This document shows positions 18,271-28,500 of a stretch of DNA of 39,006 nt, in pieces (position 1 is the first letter of the stretch; each line of letters begins with the position of its first letter). The stretch is from Bacteroides cellulosilyticus DSM 14838 (GTDB lineage: Bacteria > Bacteroidota > Bacteroidia > Bacteroidales > Bacteroidaceae): the NCBI RefSeq assembly GCF_000158035.1, contig NZ_EQ973491.1, positions 631,881 through 670,886 on the forward strand, written 5' to 3'. A program made the translations under genes and the position numbers. A model generated the notes under the pieces. The model saw only the letters and a program-made list of their open reading frames with translations, did not search any database and had not been told where the DNA came from.

Positions 18271-20253
18271 TTACTTAAAATTATATCCTCTGAACCATCC
18301 TTTCAGGTCCGGACCGAAATAGAAACCGGGTTGGGTAGGCTGGTTGTAAGCTACGTTCTGTGTGGCAATGCTGATACGATACACCGGATCTTCCAGGAAA
18401 GTATGGAAGCGGTAATCAGTGACTATCGGAGAGACATAAAGACGGAGAGCGGTGTTGTCTTCCGTGCGGAGGAGAACTTCCTCACGCCAGTCACCGATAA
18501 TGTCGCCTTGCAGACAGGGAGTTGCTTTGGTGCCGCTGTTTGATGCGGCTCCGGTGAAAGTAGCCAGTGGTTTGCAAACGCCGGCTTTCCAGTCGTATTT
18601 GGAAACTACATTCTTATCCAGCAATTCACGAAGCAGATCTCCATCCCACCATACAGCCATGTTGGTAGAAAAGCTTTCTATATCCGGATTGATTACTTCT
18701 CCTTTAATATTACGTAGTCCTTTCGATTCCCACGACCACATTTCCACACCCGGATTCGTCGGGTCGATATCAGCTGCCATACAACGTCCTACATCTGTAC
18801 CACTTTTTACCTGGAACAAAACCTTGCCCGTTGCCGCATCACGGAAACTTGAGCCGTCTCTTTTATTTTCGTGACAATCCCATACCTGGAGTCCTTTCAT
18901 TGTAGGGGAGAATTTCGTCAGATGTATGGCATCCCCGTGTCCCATTCCGGTGGAATAAAGCCCTTTACCATTATTATCAATAGCGCAGGAACCGTAGATG
19001 ATTTCATCACATCCGTCTCCATCTACATCGCCTACACGAAGATTGTGATTGCCTTGACCTGCATAAGCTTCATTTCCGGGAGTGTTACTATCGAATACCC
19101 AACGTTGCTTTAGTTCTTTTCCATTCCAATCGAAAGCGGCAAGTACTGCACGTGTATAATATCCGCGACACATGACTGCACTGGGATGAACACCATCCAG
19201 ATAAGCCACGGCTGCCAGGAAACGGTCGCTACGATTGGCACGGTTATCTCCCCAATCTTCCAGTTGTCCGCGTTCGGGAATATAGTCGATTGTCTTCATG
19301 GCTGCTCCTGTAAGTCCATTGAAGACGGTGAGGTATTCATTGCCTGTCAGGATACGTCCCTGATTGCGCAAAGGATCTCCCTGGCGTGGTTTACCGCGGG
19401 GATCTTCTTTATCGAAGTCGCCGCCGGTGGGTTGTGTAGGGTCCCCTGGTTCACGATAATCGGCAGAGGCATCTCCGATGATATTTCCCTGGCCATCAAT
19501 AGTGCCGTCGGAAGTTTTCATGATGATTTCGGCACGTCCGTCCCCATCGAAGTCATAAACCATGAACTGGGTGTAGTGTGCACCTGCACGGATATTGCGT
19601 CCCATATCAATGCGCCAGAGTCTTTCACCGGTTAGACGGTAGCAATCAAAGAATACATTGCCTGTATACCCGTCGTGGGCATTGTCATGAGCATTTGTAG
19701 GGTCCCATTTGAGAATGATCTCATATTCTCCGTTGCCATCTACATCTCCGATGGAAGCGTCGTTGGGAATATAGGTATATTTCTGTCCCGCAGGAGTTGT
19801 GCCATCTGTCGGAGGATCAAGAGGAATATTGATATAGCCTGTCGGTGCGTTGGCAGGCAAGGTGTAGCTACCTTCGATGTGTCCGGTTTCTGCACCGTCC
19901 ACAACTGGTCTTATGGTATAAGTAGCTGCTTTCTTACTTTCATATGTATCCCGATAAAAGGTTCCTGTTGTGGCAGGTACTTCAGCTACTTTCTTTCCGT
20001 CACGATAGAGGTTGAAAGAAGTGTTTACCGGATCGGAAGAAAGATATCGCCAGGAAACAGCTACTTCTGACTGGTTTTCGCGGATAGCTACCACACCTCT
20101 TCCCAGCTTTTCCTTTTGCAGCTTCGAATAGTCATAAGCCGGAGCATTAGCCGCTATTTTGTATTTTGGTGCAGTCAGGGCACCGGATACTCCGATGGAG
20201 ATCACTGTAATTGCTGCAATACTTATCAAGAATTTTAAAGAAGGTTTTTTCAT
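18271..20253 (-). CDS. PL11 rhamnogalacturonan lyase
   Basis: A 660-residue beta-propeller polysaccharide lyase that cleaves the Rha-GalA bond of the RG-I backbone by beta-elimination. The start at 20253 (MKKPSLKFLI) begins a signal peptide of about 25 residues; the longer frame from 20280 would start inside the predicted -7 box and is rejected. Calcium-type repeats are clear: DVDGNGEYEI, DFDGDGRAEI and DVDGDGCDEI, as in YesW/YesX-type PL11. No lipobox is seen, so it is predicted periplasmic. First gene of the PL11-GH105-mutarotase operon with its own operator. Confidence 0.93.
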   Translation of the reverse strand: MKKPSLKFLISIAAITVISIGVSGALTAPKYKIAANAPAYDYSKLQKEKLGRGVVAIRENQSEVAVSWRYLSSDPVNTSFNLYRDGKKVAEVPATTGTFYRDTYESKKAATYTIRPVVDGAETGHIEGSYTLPANAPTGYINIPLDPPTDGTTPAGQKYTYIPNDASIGDVDGNGEYEIILKWDPTNAHDNAHDGYTGNVFFDCYRLTGERLWRIDMGRNIRAGAHYTQFMVYDFDGDGRAEIIMKTSDGTIDGQGNIIGDASADYREPGDPTQPTGGDFDKEDPRGKPRQGDPLRNQGRILTGNEYLTVFNGLTGAAMKTIDYIPERGQLEDWGDNRANRSDRFLAAVAYLDGVHPSAVMCRGYYTRAVLAAFDWNGKELKQRWVFDSNTPGNEAYAGQGNHNLRVGDVDGDGCDEIIYGSCAIDNNGKGLYSTGMGHGDAIHLTKFSPTMKGLQVWDCHENKRDGSSFRDAATGKVLFQVKSGTDVGRCMAADIDPTNPGVEMWSWESKGLRNIKGEVINPDIESFSTNMAVWWDGDLLRELLDKNVVSKYDWKAGVCKPLATFTGAASNSGTKATPCLQGDIIGDWREEVLLRTEDNTALRLYVSPIVTDYRFHTFLEDPVYRISIATQNVAYNQPTQPGFYFGPDLKGWFRGYNFK

Positions 20254-20277
20254 AATACTTGTAGTTCTCATTAGTTG

Positions 20278-20285
20278 CAAAATTA
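20278..20285 (-). promoter_or_regulatory. -7 box of the PL11 operon
   Basis: On the minus strand TAATTTTG matches TAnnTTTG exactly, 24 bases before the chosen PL11 start. The proximal operator copy begins exactly 22 bases further upstream. Confidence 0.6.
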
Positions 20286-20307
20286 CGACTTCATACGGGA
20301 TCTTTCC

Positions 20308-20345
20308 ATGGACTAATATGCAATATTTATGGAATATCGTACAAT
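20308..20345 (-). promoter_or_regulatory. Tandem HTCS-type operator upstream of PL11
   Basis: Two copies of a 17-mer read on the plus strand: ATGGACTAATATGCAAT (20308-20324) and ATGGAATATCGTACAAT (20329-20345), 21 bp apart. The same element, 22 bp from a -7 box, recurs before SusC, GH42 and the right-hand GH105. Tandem sites two helical turns apart are what an AraC-type dimer would bind. Confidence 0.65.
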
Positions 20346-20364
20346 TATCGGCTCATCTTAGAAT

Positions 20365-23340
20365 TTATTGCCATAGATTTTCCTTAAACTCAATCTCAAC
20401 GATACGTAGTTCGTGGTTAGCTTTATCCCCATTCTTGGCTTTGAATAGATCCAGTTCATTGGCAACAGGAGCAGCTACTTCTACAATTTGTCCGAAAGCA
20501 TCTCCTTCTTTGCTGGCTCCCTTCAGACGGACGGTAATCTCGTCGGTTAATACGGGCTTCACTTTCAGATGGACATATCCCAGACTTTTTGCAGTTTCTC
20601 CACTCCAGATCAGTTCGTCACCTGCATAAATTTCCAGCGGGTAGCTGCGCATACGCCACCCGGTCAGTTTCAGACACACTTCATCTACCCGTGCAGCACG
20701 TTCCAGATGATAAGTAATCCAGGCAGTGTTTACTTTACCGTCATTTTTCCATTCGCTCAGTTCATTATCATCAAAGCTATGGACGGCATCTTCATTATTG
20801 GCACCTGCTACGGCGGATAAAACGGCAATATCTACCTTGGTATCTTTGTAAGAAGGTGTGAGTGGAGTTTCTCCGCGGGTTAACCAGCCTTCCAGTTCGT
20901 TTCCGGGGATATATTTGCTTAGCCCGTCTTTCATTTCTACCGGTAAGGATGAAAGACTGATTTCAGCTGGTTTCAAGCCATCTGCTTTCGCTGTTATGCG
21001 GACTTTTCCTGCGGTAGTCAGAGAGCGGAGCAGGGCACGGTTGATGCCACATTCTACGGGTAAATCTTTTGAAAGAATATAGTTGTCTTTTCCTTGTGCG
21101 ATGCCTCCACACCATTCGGCAGGGCCTTCCACTTCAAAATGTATCAGATCATTGGCTAACGGGCAACGTCTTCCATGCTTATCCATAACTTCTACCTGAA
21201 GCAACACCATGTCTGCACCGTCCGCTTTCCATCCGTCAGGGCTCTGAACAAAAGTCAGTCTGATTTCTTCCGGTTTTCCTGCCGTTTGGAGTTCCGTACG
21301 GCAACATTCTTTGCCTGTTTCATCATAGCCTATGGCTTCCAGCTTTCCTGTTTCGAACTGTACATCTTTGAAAGTATACAGGAAATGATATTCCCGTTCA
21401 CCTTCTCCCAGAGATTTTCCGTTCAGGAAAAGTTCTACTTTGTCAGCACCGGAAACCACATATACCGGTTTTATTACATCTTCTTTGTAGTTCCAGTGTC
21501 CGATGATGTGAATGCGCGGCTGCTCTATATCTACCCAACCGTCCCACATCACCTGATGGGCATAAAATGCATCCTTTGGAATACGCATGGCATCTGTCAC
21601 TCCGCTGCGACGATAGTTTTCTTCACCCCGAAAGTGGGTATTTGTATCCGAGAAGATAATTTTCACTCCACCTGAACTGATACGTGTACCTGTCCCCGGA
21701 CGTTCCTGCCAATAGTCGAACCAGCGGCGTATATTTTCAACAGCCAGCATGTCCTGATTATGGTTGTAGTCGCTTGCATCCTTTCCACGGTACAGTGGTC
21801 CGGCACCTTCTTTATGGTAAGGATAGCTGTATTCATCCCAATACTTGCGCAGTCCTTCGTCACGGCTGTATTCCATAGCCCACATGGGGTGATGGGCACT
21901 TTTGTTGATGTAAAGCATTTCACCGCCATATTCAGCTTCCCGTATATCCAGCATCTCGCGCGATCCGATGGCTCGTCCGCCGTACGGATCATGTTCGTCA
22001 CGTATGGCTTTCATTTCCAACATATGCTCACGGCTGATGGATTCATTTCCCGATTCATAGAAAAGGATGCTCGGATTGTTACGATTGTATATGATAGCAT
22101 CGCGCATCAGTTCTTTCCGTTGCTCCCATTGCCTGCCGACACAGTCCTTTTCAGCGTCACCTGCCGGCATAGCTTGAATCAGCCCTACACGGTCGCACGA
22201 TTCAACGTCCTGTTTCCAGGGGGTGACGTGCATCCAGCGAACCAGATTGGCATTACATGCTGTCATTAATCCATTGCTGTAATCGCTTAACCAGGCCGGT
22301 ATGCTCATACCTACTCCCGGCCACTCGTTACTGGTTCGTTGTGCGAAACCTTTCATTTGCAGTACACGGTCGTTCAGCCAGATTTTACCATCACCGAAGC
22401 GCGTCTTGCGAAATCCTGTGCGGGTGGATACTTCATCTACTTTCTTATTATCTACCCACAGACTGGTCTTTATTGTATAAAGATATCCGTAACCCCAACT
22501 CCAGAAGTGCAGGTTTTCCACTTCTGCCGCCGCTTTCAGTGTAGCGGTTTCTCCGGGTTTCACCAATACCGGTTCACAGGAAAAAGTCTTCACTGTATTT
22601 TTGTCCCGGTCTATCACTTCCACTTGGTAGGAGACAAGCTTATTCTTCCGATGTTCATTTTTTATTTGAGATTCCGCATGAATGGTTGCCTTGCGCGACT
22701 TCACATGGATATCGTCAGCATATACATATACGCCTGTTGTTTTCAGATTGCTATATAAGGGGAGGGTTTGATAGAGTTTATCCGTGACGTGCAACCATAC
22801 ATTTTTAGGTATCCCACCATAATTGGCATTGAAGTTCCGGTTGTTCCACTGATACTTGGTATCCGTATTCCGTTCTTTGTAATCCCAGTTATTGTCAATG
22901 CGGATGGCGATTACATTTTCCTGTCCATATTTTATATGAGGTGTCAGGTCGAAACCGACGGCCATAACTCCGTTCTCGTGGAAGCCGATGTATTTGCCAT
23001 TGATATAGAAATCAGCACCCTGACGTACACCTTCAAATTCGATAAAGACTTTTTTCTGGTGATTGTTTGCGGGGAGGCGAAAATGTTTCCGATACCATAC
23101 GATGGTATCTGTCAGTTGTTCGATGCTCAGTCGGAAAGCTTCGTTTTCATTGAAAGCATAAGGTAATGTCACTTCTTTCCAATCCGCATCCGCATAATTT
23201 ATTTTTTCTGCGCCGGATTTATCTCCTACGGATAGTAACCAACCTGAATTGAAATTATATTTATCCCGTGATTCGGAAGCTGACGCATGTAAACTTGTCC
23301 ATAGAAAGGTCAGCAAAAATATGGAAAATAGGTGTTTCAT
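20365..23340 (-). CDS. GH2 beta-galactosidase family enzyme
   Basis: A 991-residue exported GH2 enzyme. Signal peptide 1-21 (ends SLHASA), jelly-roll domain at about 40-190, immunoglobulin-like domain, then the barrel with acid/base Glu433 in SGNES and a candidate nucleophile Glu490 in AMEYS. A DUF4982-like Ig domain follows (VELFLNGKSLGE), and the C-terminal 150 residues resemble an F5/8 type C or related carbohydrate-binding sandwich. GH2 covers beta-galactosidase, beta-glucuronidase and beta-mannosidase; in this context trimming of beta-galactose from RG-I is most likely. It lies between the SusD terminator and PL11 with its own -7-like box. Confidence 0.9.
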   Translation of the reverse strand: MKHLFSIFLLTFLWTSLHASASESRDKYNFNSGWLLSVGDKSGAEKINYADADWKEVTLPYAFNENEAFRLSIEQLTDTIVWYRKHFRLPANNHQKKVFIEFEGVRQGADFYINGKYIGFHENGVMAVGFDLTPHIKYGQENVIAIRIDNNWDYKERNTDTKYQWNNRNFNANYGGIPKNVWLHVTDKLYQTLPLYSNLKTTGVYVYADDIHVKSRKATIHAESQIKNEHRKNKLVSYQVEVIDRDKNTVKTFSCEPVLVKPGETATLKAAAEVENLHFWSWGYGYLYTIKTSLWVDNKKVDEVSTRTGFRKTRFGDGKIWLNDRVLQMKGFAQRTSNEWPGVGMSIPAWLSDYSNGLMTACNANLVRWMHVTPWKQDVESCDRVGLIQAMPAGDAEKDCVGRQWEQRKELMRDAIIYNRNNPSILFYESGNESISREHMLEMKAIRDEHDPYGGRAIGSREMLDIREAEYGGEMLYINKSAHHPMWAMEYSRDEGLRKYWDEYSYPYHKEGAGPLYRGKDASDYNHNQDMLAVENIRRWFDYWQERPGTGTRISSGGVKIIFSDTNTHFRGEENYRRSGVTDAMRIPKDAFYAHQVMWDGWVDIEQPRIHIIGHWNYKEDVIKPVYVVSGADKVELFLNGKSLGEGEREYHFLYTFKDVQFETGKLEAIGYDETGKECCRTELQTAGKPEEIRLTFVQSPDGWKADGADMVLLQVEVMDKHGRRCPLANDLIHFEVEGPAEWCGGIAQGKDNYILSKDLPVECGINRALLRSLTTAGKVRITAKADGLKPAEISLSSLPVEMKDGLSKYIPGNELEGWLTRGETPLTPSYKDTKVDIAVLSAVAGANNEDAVHSFDDNELSEWKNDGKVNTAWITYHLERAARVDEVCLKLTGWRMRSYPLEIYAGDELIWSGETAKSLGYVHLKVKPVLTDEITVRLKGASKEGDAFGQIVEVAAPVANELDLFKAKNGDKANHELRIVEIEFKENLWQ

Positions 23341-23366
23341 AGTTTTATCTCTTTTTGATTAGAATA

Positions 23367-23374
23367 CAAAAGTA
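23367..23374 (-). promoter_or_regulatory. Candidate -7 box for GH2
   Basis: Minus-strand TACTTTTG fits TAnnTTTG, 26 bases before the GH2 start. At the position where the regulon operator would begin there is only a weak match (ATGCATAATAAAACAAA from 23399, offset by two bases), so direct HTCS control of this promoter is unproven. Confidence 0.4.
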
Positions 23375-23413
23375 CGGTAAAATATATTATTCCTCACTAT
23401 GCATAATAAAACA

Positions 23414-23449
23414 AAACGAGTTCTGGGTATTTACTCCCAAAACTCGTTT
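23414..23449 (-). terminator. Rho-independent terminator after SusD
   Basis: AAACGAGTT (23414-23422) pairs with AACTCGTTT (23441-23449), extended by TGGG/CCCA inside one mismatch. On the minus strand it is followed by TGTTTTATTATG. It separates the SusC-SusD transcript from GH2. Confidence 0.75.
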
Positions 23450-23468
23450 GTCTGTTCTGTAGAATCAA

Positions 23469-25553
23469 TTAATAACCGGGATTCTGCAGGGCGTCCTTTT
23501 CCTCTTTGCTCAGAGCACTGCCGGATGCATTGGTAATACCATCCAGGAATGATTGTGGAATGGGGCGATAATAGTGTTTAGATGAATTAAACTCACCGAT
23601 ACCTCTGGATACACCATCATTAAATTTGTGCCAGCGTGTGTCTAATGTTTTGGTACGTGCCAGGTCTTCCCAGCGGAGTAACTCACCGCAAAGTTCACGA
23701 GTACGTTCATTCAATAAGAAACACATCATCTTGTCTGCATTACTGCTACAACCTAATTCTGTATAGATGGGGGCATCTGCAGAAGAGTTATAAACATCTT
23801 CTACACTGCTTAGTATCATTGCATTCTTGGTGGAAGCCGTTGTTTCCTGTCCTTCCATATTATTGGATTCATAGTAAGTATTGGCATCAGAATAGATTGC
23901 ACCGTCAGCGGAATAACCTCCACCTTTGCCGGAGCAATAAGAATTGTTCTTGTATGACTGACCGCCATCTACATTTTTGCTACGATCTTCGCCGGCCGCA
24001 TAGCCTGCACGTTCACGAAGTTTGTTGATCCATTCGATTGCATTGCTATAATTAGACTCACCTTTACGGATATAGGCTTCTGCAATCATCAGAACGTCAT
24101 CGGCCGAACGGGCGATAATGGCGTCGCGTGTACCGAACTGCGAAGCGATCGAGTTACGATATCCATCGCGGAATTTGGATAAAGCTACAGAACGTTTGTG
24201 AGGAATGATACCATAATAGTTGCCTGTATAAGAGGATACATTCCAGCTATGAGCTTGGCTTTTGAAATAGCGAACATAAGTATGGGTATTACAAATAACA
24301 CCGTTTTTCAGCACGTTCTGAGTCGGATCATTCACATACGATTCATAACGGGTATCTCCCGGATTATTCACGATATATTTGAGGCCAAGCTCACCAGCAA
24401 CAAAACGTTTATCGCCTTCTTTCGCTCCTGCGGGAGCATATCCGCTGGCAATGTCTTCTTTAGTCCAGGTGGGCGCACCGTTTGTATCGTTCGCTCCGTA
24501 ACAGGTGATGAATGATTTCCAGAAGCGAGAGTCGTTTACGCGGTCAAACACCTGCATGGTATATTCGGTTGCACTGACATACGAGAATTCACGTCCTCCT
24601 GAGATATCACGTTTGGTTCCCGCCATATCTTGATATACGGAAGGATAGTAAAGATGCATTTGATTACCGTAGCGTCCCCATGTGGCTTCGTCATTGGAGA
24701 ATTGAGCGGCTAAAATAACTTCACTTACTTTTTCATTCGCTCCATTGGGCTCATTATAATCCCACAGTTCTACATAGTTAGTGCACAGGGGATGTGCTGC
24801 AACTACTTCCTGTCCGTATTTGATGACAGCATCAAGGTCAGTTGATACATAACTGCTGTTCCAGCCGTTATACAATTCTGAAGCACGGAATAAATGGGCT
24901 TTTGCCAGGAAATGTGCGGCGGCATATTTCGTGATGCGCCCTGTCGCTTCCCCTTTTTGAGGCAATAATCTATATGCCTCTTCCAGGTCTGCTATAATTT
25001 GAGCATAGATTTCTTCTTCACTGTTGCGTGTAAAGTAAGTCTCTGCACTGGTTGAAGGAGTCAGTTTCAAGGGGACTCCTCCGAACTGCTTTACCAGTTC
25101 AAAATATGCATAGGCTCTTAAAAAATAACCTTCTCCCAAGCGGGTATTGTAAGTTGCACTACTCTGATTATAGTATTGCGGCATATTGCTGATAATGATA
25201 TTTGCCGGTTCTACTAATCCATAATAATTATCCCACATCGGCTGGTTGGCTCCGTTCTCAGAAGAATTTAAGTCTTGGCTATAGTGATTCCATGCCGGCA
25301 TGGTGTTGTTGGCATCTGTAAATTCGTCTACACCCATGTTATGGCATTCGATAGCCCAGATGTAGTTGAATTTGAATTTCAGTTTCTGATAAGCACCTGT
25401 CACCAATTCGTCCAGACCTTCCTGCGTCTTGAAACGGTCTGTGCTGTATTGGGTCTTTAAATCTTCATCCAAAAAAGATTCGCTGCATGAAGTCATTGAA
25501 CCGCCTATCACACTGGCTAATGCGGCTGCAAATAATATTTTGTTTAATTTCAT
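23469..25553 (-). CDS. SusD-family surface glycan-binding lipoprotein
   Basis: A 694-residue outer-membrane lipoprotein that captures oligosaccharide at the cell surface and acts as a lid on its SusC partner. Signal peptide with lipobox MTSC (Cys23) followed by SESFLDED, an acidic stretch typical of surface-exported Bacteroides lipoproteins. The TPR-like SusD fold is indicated by the region LGEGYFLRAYAYFELVKQFG (about 138-157) and by the C-terminal segment NERTRELCGE-LLRWEDLARTK. It is longer than many SusD proteins. It begins 26 bases after SusC. Confidence 0.95.
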   Translation of the reverse strand: MKLNKILFAAALASVIGGSMTSCSESFLDEDLKTQYSTDRFKTQEGLDELVTGAYQKLKFKFNYIWAIECHNMGVDEFTDANNTMPAWNHYSQDLNSSENGANQPMWDNYYGLVEPANIIISNMPQYYNQSSATYNTRLGEGYFLRAYAYFELVKQFGGVPLKLTPSTSAETYFTRNSEEEIYAQIIADLEEAYRLLPQKGEATGRITKYAAAHFLAKAHLFRASELYNGWNSSYVSTDLDAVIKYGQEVVAAHPLCTNYVELWDYNEPNGANEKVSEVILAAQFSNDEATWGRYGNQMHLYYPSVYQDMAGTKRDISGGREFSYVSATEYTMQVFDRVNDSRFWKSFITCYGANDTNGAPTWTKEDIASGYAPAGAKEGDKRFVAGELGLKYIVNNPGDTRYESYVNDPTQNVLKNGVICNTHTYVRYFKSQAHSWNVSSYTGNYYGIIPHKRSVALSKFRDGYRNSIASQFGTRDAIIARSADDVLMIAEAYIRKGESNYSNAIEWINKLRERAGYAAGEDRSKNVDGGQSYKNNSYCSGKGGGYSADGAIYSDANTYYESNNMEGQETTASTKNAMILSSVEDVYNSSADAPIYTELGCSSNADKMMCFLLNERTRELCGELLRWEDLARTKTLDTRWHKFNDGVSRGIGEFNSSKHYYRPIPQSFLDGITNASGSALSKEEKDALQNPGY

Positions 25554-25579
25554 AATGTTCTTTCTTTTTTAATGGTTTG

Positions 25580-28500
25580 TTAGAATCCGATGTTAACACC
25601 AATTACAAAACTCTTGATTGTGGTAGGCGAACCGAATGTCTTCTTATTGTTGTCATAGTTCATTAAATCTGTATCCAGCCAGTCGCAAGCCTTGTAAATG
25701 GAGAATGGATTCATGGCCTGTACATATACCTTCAAATTGCTGAGTCCTGTGTTCTTCAGCTGTTTCGTTGTGAAGTTATAGCCTAATGAAATATTACGGA
25801 CTTTGATGTAAGATCCATCCTGATAGCCCATAGAAGAACTGTAGGTATCGGCGGCTTCACCGTTTGACCCCGGAGAATAATATTCTGCGTTTTCGTTGGT
25901 GCCTGCTACCCAGTAATCAATTTTACGTTGCATGTAGCGTCCATCCAAGGTGAGTGAACCTTGGGGTACATCAAATCCCCAACGTGAAAGAATGAAGACA
26001 GACAGCTCGAAGTTCTTGTAATTGAATGTGTTAGTCCAGCCTGCTGTCCAGCGAGGACGTACGTGACCTACAATCTGACGGTCGTTGGTTGCATCAATCT
26101 TATCATCATTATTAAGGTCTTTCACTTTGATCTGACCGGGTTTGCGGCCATATACGGCTGCTTCTTCCGCTTCCGAAGTTTTCCAGATACCATCATACAC
26201 ATAATCATAATATACACCGATTTCTTCTCCGACGAACCAGTTATTGTTTACGTCTTCAGTTCTGCCGTTGGACAGTTCATCAATCTTGTTTCTATCCATT
26301 GACCAGGTTGCGGTACTGTTCCAGGTAAAATCTTTAGTCTCAACGGGAACGGCATTTACCTGTAAGTCGATACCCCAACCGGAAGTCTTACCGACATTGG
26401 CATAAGTAGAAGTATAACCTGTCAGTGAAGGTATGGACATGGCCAGCAACAAATCATTGGTTTTAGTCTTGTAAGCATCAATACTACCGCTCAGTCTGTT
26501 ATTAAAGAAGCCGTAGTCAATACCCAGGTTGTACTGCGTTGTTCTTTCCCATCCTAGTTCGGAGTTGGCCATCTTGGCGGGATCTTTTGCAGAAGGATCT
26601 GAAGGAACATAACCCAGAGAGGAGTCTGTCTGTCCCCAGTTGTAATACAAACCGGTGATGGCACCTTTAGTAGCATAAGCATCAATTGCAGCATTTCCGG
26701 TTACACCGACACCGAAACGGAGTTTTAATTGACTGAGCCAGTTAATGTCTTTCATGAAGTCTTCCTGATCAATGCGCCATGCCAAAGCTGCAGAGGGGAA
26801 ACTGGCCCATTTGTGTCCCGGAGCCAACTGTGAGGCACCATCCCAACGCATGGAAGCTGTCAACAGATATTTATCTTTGAAACCATAGTTCACGCGGACC
26901 ATATAAGATGCCATTTGAGTTTCAGTCAGTCCTGTACCAAAGGAACTCAGAGTGCCGGCAGTACCTAAATTGTACCATAACTCATCGGCAGAAGCAACGT
27001 TAGTGGCTCTCATATCGCCCATTTCGTAGTGATATGCTGAAGCTGACTGCATTAATGTCAGACCTAAATTATGGTGTTCGGCAAATCTCTTATTATAATA
27101 AATCAGGTTGTCCAATGTCCATGAACGCTTCTGTTCGTTTTTGTACTGGGCGCCGTTGTTACCATCACCATTGATACCTCCGGCGGCATTTGCAATTCCT
27201 AACGTATAGTATTGGAATTCAGGACCGAACTGGAGTCTGTACGAAAGACCTTCCAGCGGTTTCCATATTTTCCCGAAATCAACCTGGGCATACATACTGG
27301 CGTTGGCACGGAAAGTACGGCGTTGGTTGGTGTTGTAGTCCAATTCCCGAATCGGATTGATGATATTTACATCACCATTAGGATTACGAATGTAGTCACC
27401 GTTTGAATCATAAGGCACAGTCCAGGGGAGCATACTTCTTAAAGCATTGTAAAGGTCGCCCGAACCGGTTACTGATTTGGAGAAATTGTAACCGTAATCC
27501 TGATCCGAATAAGAAGCATTGATTGAAGTTCCCATTTTGAAGAAATCTATCGGATTAATGTCAAATGAGGTCTTCAGGGTATAGCGTTCGTAAGCCTGTC
27601 CCGGTTGTGTACCTTTCTGGTTTAAATAACCGAATGAGGCATATCCCTGGAATTTTTCTGAACCGCCTGATGCACTTAAAGTATGCTCGTGGGTGATACC
27701 GGTTTGCTTTCCGTTGGATGCCCAGTCATAGGAACCGACTTTTGAAGCATCATAAGTTCCGTTTGACCATGCTTGCTCAATATTTGCCCATGAAGCGGCG
27801 ACGCTGCCGAAAATAGCTTTATCAGCTGTATAATCGGGAGTTGCAGAAGCATAAGAACCCATGTTATACTTGGCAGTACGTGCATAGTCCAACCATTCTG
27901 CCGCACTCATCATCTCGGTTACATCATGCAATGTCTCAAAAGTGACTGTACCGGAATAGTTCAGCGTCACTTTTCCTTGTTTACCTTTCTTGGTAGTCAC
28001 GAGGATTACGCCATTTGCACCACGGGAACCATAAATGGCAGTTGCAGAAGCATCTTTCAGAATGTCGATAGCTTCAATATCCGAAGGATTGATGTTTTCG
28101 ATGCCGCCGGTTTGGATAATCATACCGTCAACAACATACAAAGGACCTTGCTCCGCATCGATAGAACGTACACCGCGGATATTGATACCACCGACTTCAC
28201 CCGGGCGTTGGCTGGATGTGATGTCCACACCGGCAGTTTTTCCCTGCATTCCTTCCAGCGCATTCTTGACAGGCATCGCTTTCAGTTCTTTTTCGCCTAC
28301 GCGAGCCATAGCACCGGTTACGTCACTCTTCTTCTGGACGCCGTAACCTACTACTACAACTTCATCCAGCATGGCATTATCTTCCTGTAATGTCACTTGC
28401 AAATTCGTTTTCCCGGCAACGGAAATCTCCTGATCTTGATAGCCTATGAAAGAAATTGAGATAGTACCTTTATCCGGTACGTTGGAAAGAGTAAACCTGC

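Noticed and set aside
20254..20280. Longer start for PL11
   Set aside because: The ATG at 20280 overlaps the predicted -7 box; the ATG at 20253 starts a standard Lys-Lys signal peptide.
23397..23413. Regulon operator upstream of GH2
   Set aside because: At the expected 22-bp offset the match to the consensus is poor and no second copy follows; the terminator occupies that space.
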